A stretch of 64,000 nucleotides of DNA from the NCBI GenBank assembly GCA_963422565.1, contig OY730228.1, positions 1,116,001 through 1,180,000 of the forward strand. Reading direction: 5' to 3'. This document shows, in pieces, positions 63,360 to 64,000 of the stretch. This stretch comes from G963422565 sp963422565 (GTDB taxonomy: Bacteria; Pseudomonadota; Alphaproteobacteria; MPNO01). The number at the start of each line of letters is the position of its first letter. Position 1 is the stretch's first letter. The translations under genes and the position numbers were made by a program. A model generated the notes under the pieces. It saw nothing but the letters and a program-made list of their open reading frames with translations. It searched no databases and was not told where the DNA came from.

Positions 63360-64000
63360 ATGTTCGGCTGGCGGAAGCGGATCGGCGGCATCAGCCCGAC
63401 GGTGATGGAGGTCGTCCCCTACGATTTCTACCGGATGGCGCCGGACGGGATCGGGCTGGTCGGGATCACCTGCAACATCGAGTTCTGGGACCAGGAGAAT
63501 TTCGATCGTGCGTTGGCGACGATCGGCGACGGGGCGCGCTATCTCGGTTCGCGCGCGGTCGATTTCGTGATCCATTTCGGGGCGCCGCTGGTCGCCTCGC
63601 GAGGCCACGGGTTCGACGCCGAACTCATCGCCTCGATCGAGGAGCGGGCGGGGGTGCCCGCGACCACCTCGATCCGGTCGGCGGCGGACGGGCTGCGCTG
63701 GTTCCGAGCGCGCAAGGTGGCCATCGCGTCGCCCTATCCCGAGACGGTCAACCAGGCCGTGGCGGCGTTTCTCGAAGCGGACGGCTTCGAGGTCGTCGGG
63801 CGCCGGACGAGGGACGTGGTCTTCAAGCGTCTCCAAGCCGTCCACAGCGAGGAGATATACAGGTTCGCCTGCGCGGTCGCCGCCGACTCGCCCGGGGCGG
63901 ACGCGCTCTACATCCCCTGCCCGCAATGGCCGGCCGCGGACGCGGTGGAGGCGATCGAGCAGGATTGCGGGCTGCCCGTCGTCGCGAGCGACCCGGCGGA
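63360..64000 (+). CDS. Asp/Glu racemase superfamily enzyme, arylmalonate-decarboxylase-like (3' end beyond window)
   Basis: The first 213 residues of a racemase-fold enzyme; the end lies outside the window. GGGAGG is 7 bases before the ATG. In the superfamily two cysteines face each other across the active site. Here the first position is Gly74 (DFVIHFGAPLVASRG) and only the second is Cys (ALYIPCPQWPAADAV, Cys187). Arylmalonate decarboxylase has the same Gly/Cys pattern at nearly the same positions. A decarboxylase rather than a racemase or isomerase is therefore suggested; the sequence does not prove the substrate. Confidence 0.72.
   Translation, partial: MFGWRKRIGGISPTVMEVVPYDFYRMAPDGIGLVGITCNIEFWDQENFDRALATIGDGARYLGSRAVDFVIHFGAPLVASRGHGFDAELIASIEERAGVPATTSIRSAADGLRWFRARKVAIASPYPETVNQAVAAFLEADGFEVVGRRTRDVVFKRLQAVHSEEIYRFACAVAADSPGADALYIPCPQWPAADAVEAIEQDCGLPVVASDPA

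Overview
The window is about 64 kb of very GC-rich DNA that reads as an ordinary alphaproteobacterial chromosome. The organism call rests on the gene set. It has an Irr-type Fur-family regulator, a RegB/RegA redox two-component pair, an MmcB remnant, a YlxR–L7Ae protein between nusA and infB, and the block rimP-nusA-ylxR-infB-rbfA-truB-rpsO-pnp. The catabolic gene set suggests a free-living or host-associated heterotroph of the Rhodospirillales kind. I see no phage, insertion sequence, CRISPR array or rRNA. REGIONS. 1-3.9 kb: an overlapping kdsB / kdsC-like phosphatase / 2-hydroxyacid dehydrogenase operon, followed by purH. 3.9-11.6 kb (minus strand): a BMP-type nucleoside or nucleobase ABC importer, guanine deaminase and an MFS carrier, together a purine salvage module. 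12.3-13.9 kb: a three-gene operon of a cupin, a peroxiredoxin whose active-site codon is an in-frame TGA, and a DUF2786-like protein. The TGA lies exactly where the peroxidatic cysteine belongs, and a SECIS-like hairpin starts 15 nt after it, so this is a very likely selenoprotein that ordinary annotation would split. 13.9-14.9 kb: a secreted polysaccharide deacetylase. 15.2-29.6 kb: a catabolic cluster with a three-subunit molybdenum hydroxylase, enoyl-CoA hydratase-like protein, PhyH dioxygenase, MmgE/PrpD, aldehyde dehydrogenase, ACMSD-like amidohydrolase, UbiD decarboxylase, EamA carrier, Asp/Glu racemase and acyl-CoA ligase. Its core resembles the known furoate/HMF pathway (UbiD, CoA ligase, Mo-hydroxylase, enoyl-CoA hydratase family protein). 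29.8-33.8 kb: MFS carrier, Nudix hydrolase, porin, tRNA-Thr(CGT) and a SnoaL-like protein. 33.8-36.8 kb: an oxidative-stress operon (rubrerythrin, CCG-domain Fe-S protein, DUF3501) next to irr, with a recognisable promoter and a 15-bp palindromic operator abutting its -35. 36.8-38.7 kb: an ankyrin remnant and a nitronate-monooxygenase-like protein. 38.8-48.1 kb: the conserved translation and RNA-decay block, with a terminator-like hairpin in the rimP leader and a long hairpin between rpsO and pnp. 48.4-49.8 kb: an orphan insertion holding a THI5-like binding protein without a signal peptide and an isolated HyuA C-terminal domain. 50-57.4 kb: yraN, rsmI, an LpoA-like lipoprotein, hemW, rdgB, rph and a class A penicillin-binding protein. 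57.4-62.8 kb: ycgN, a SCO1/SenC copper chaperone, a SYLF protein, an ABC-2 exporter and regB-regA. 62.8-64 kb: a decayed mmcB and the start of a single-cysteine Asp/Glu-racemase-family enzyme resembling arylmalonate decarboxylase, cut by the window edge.
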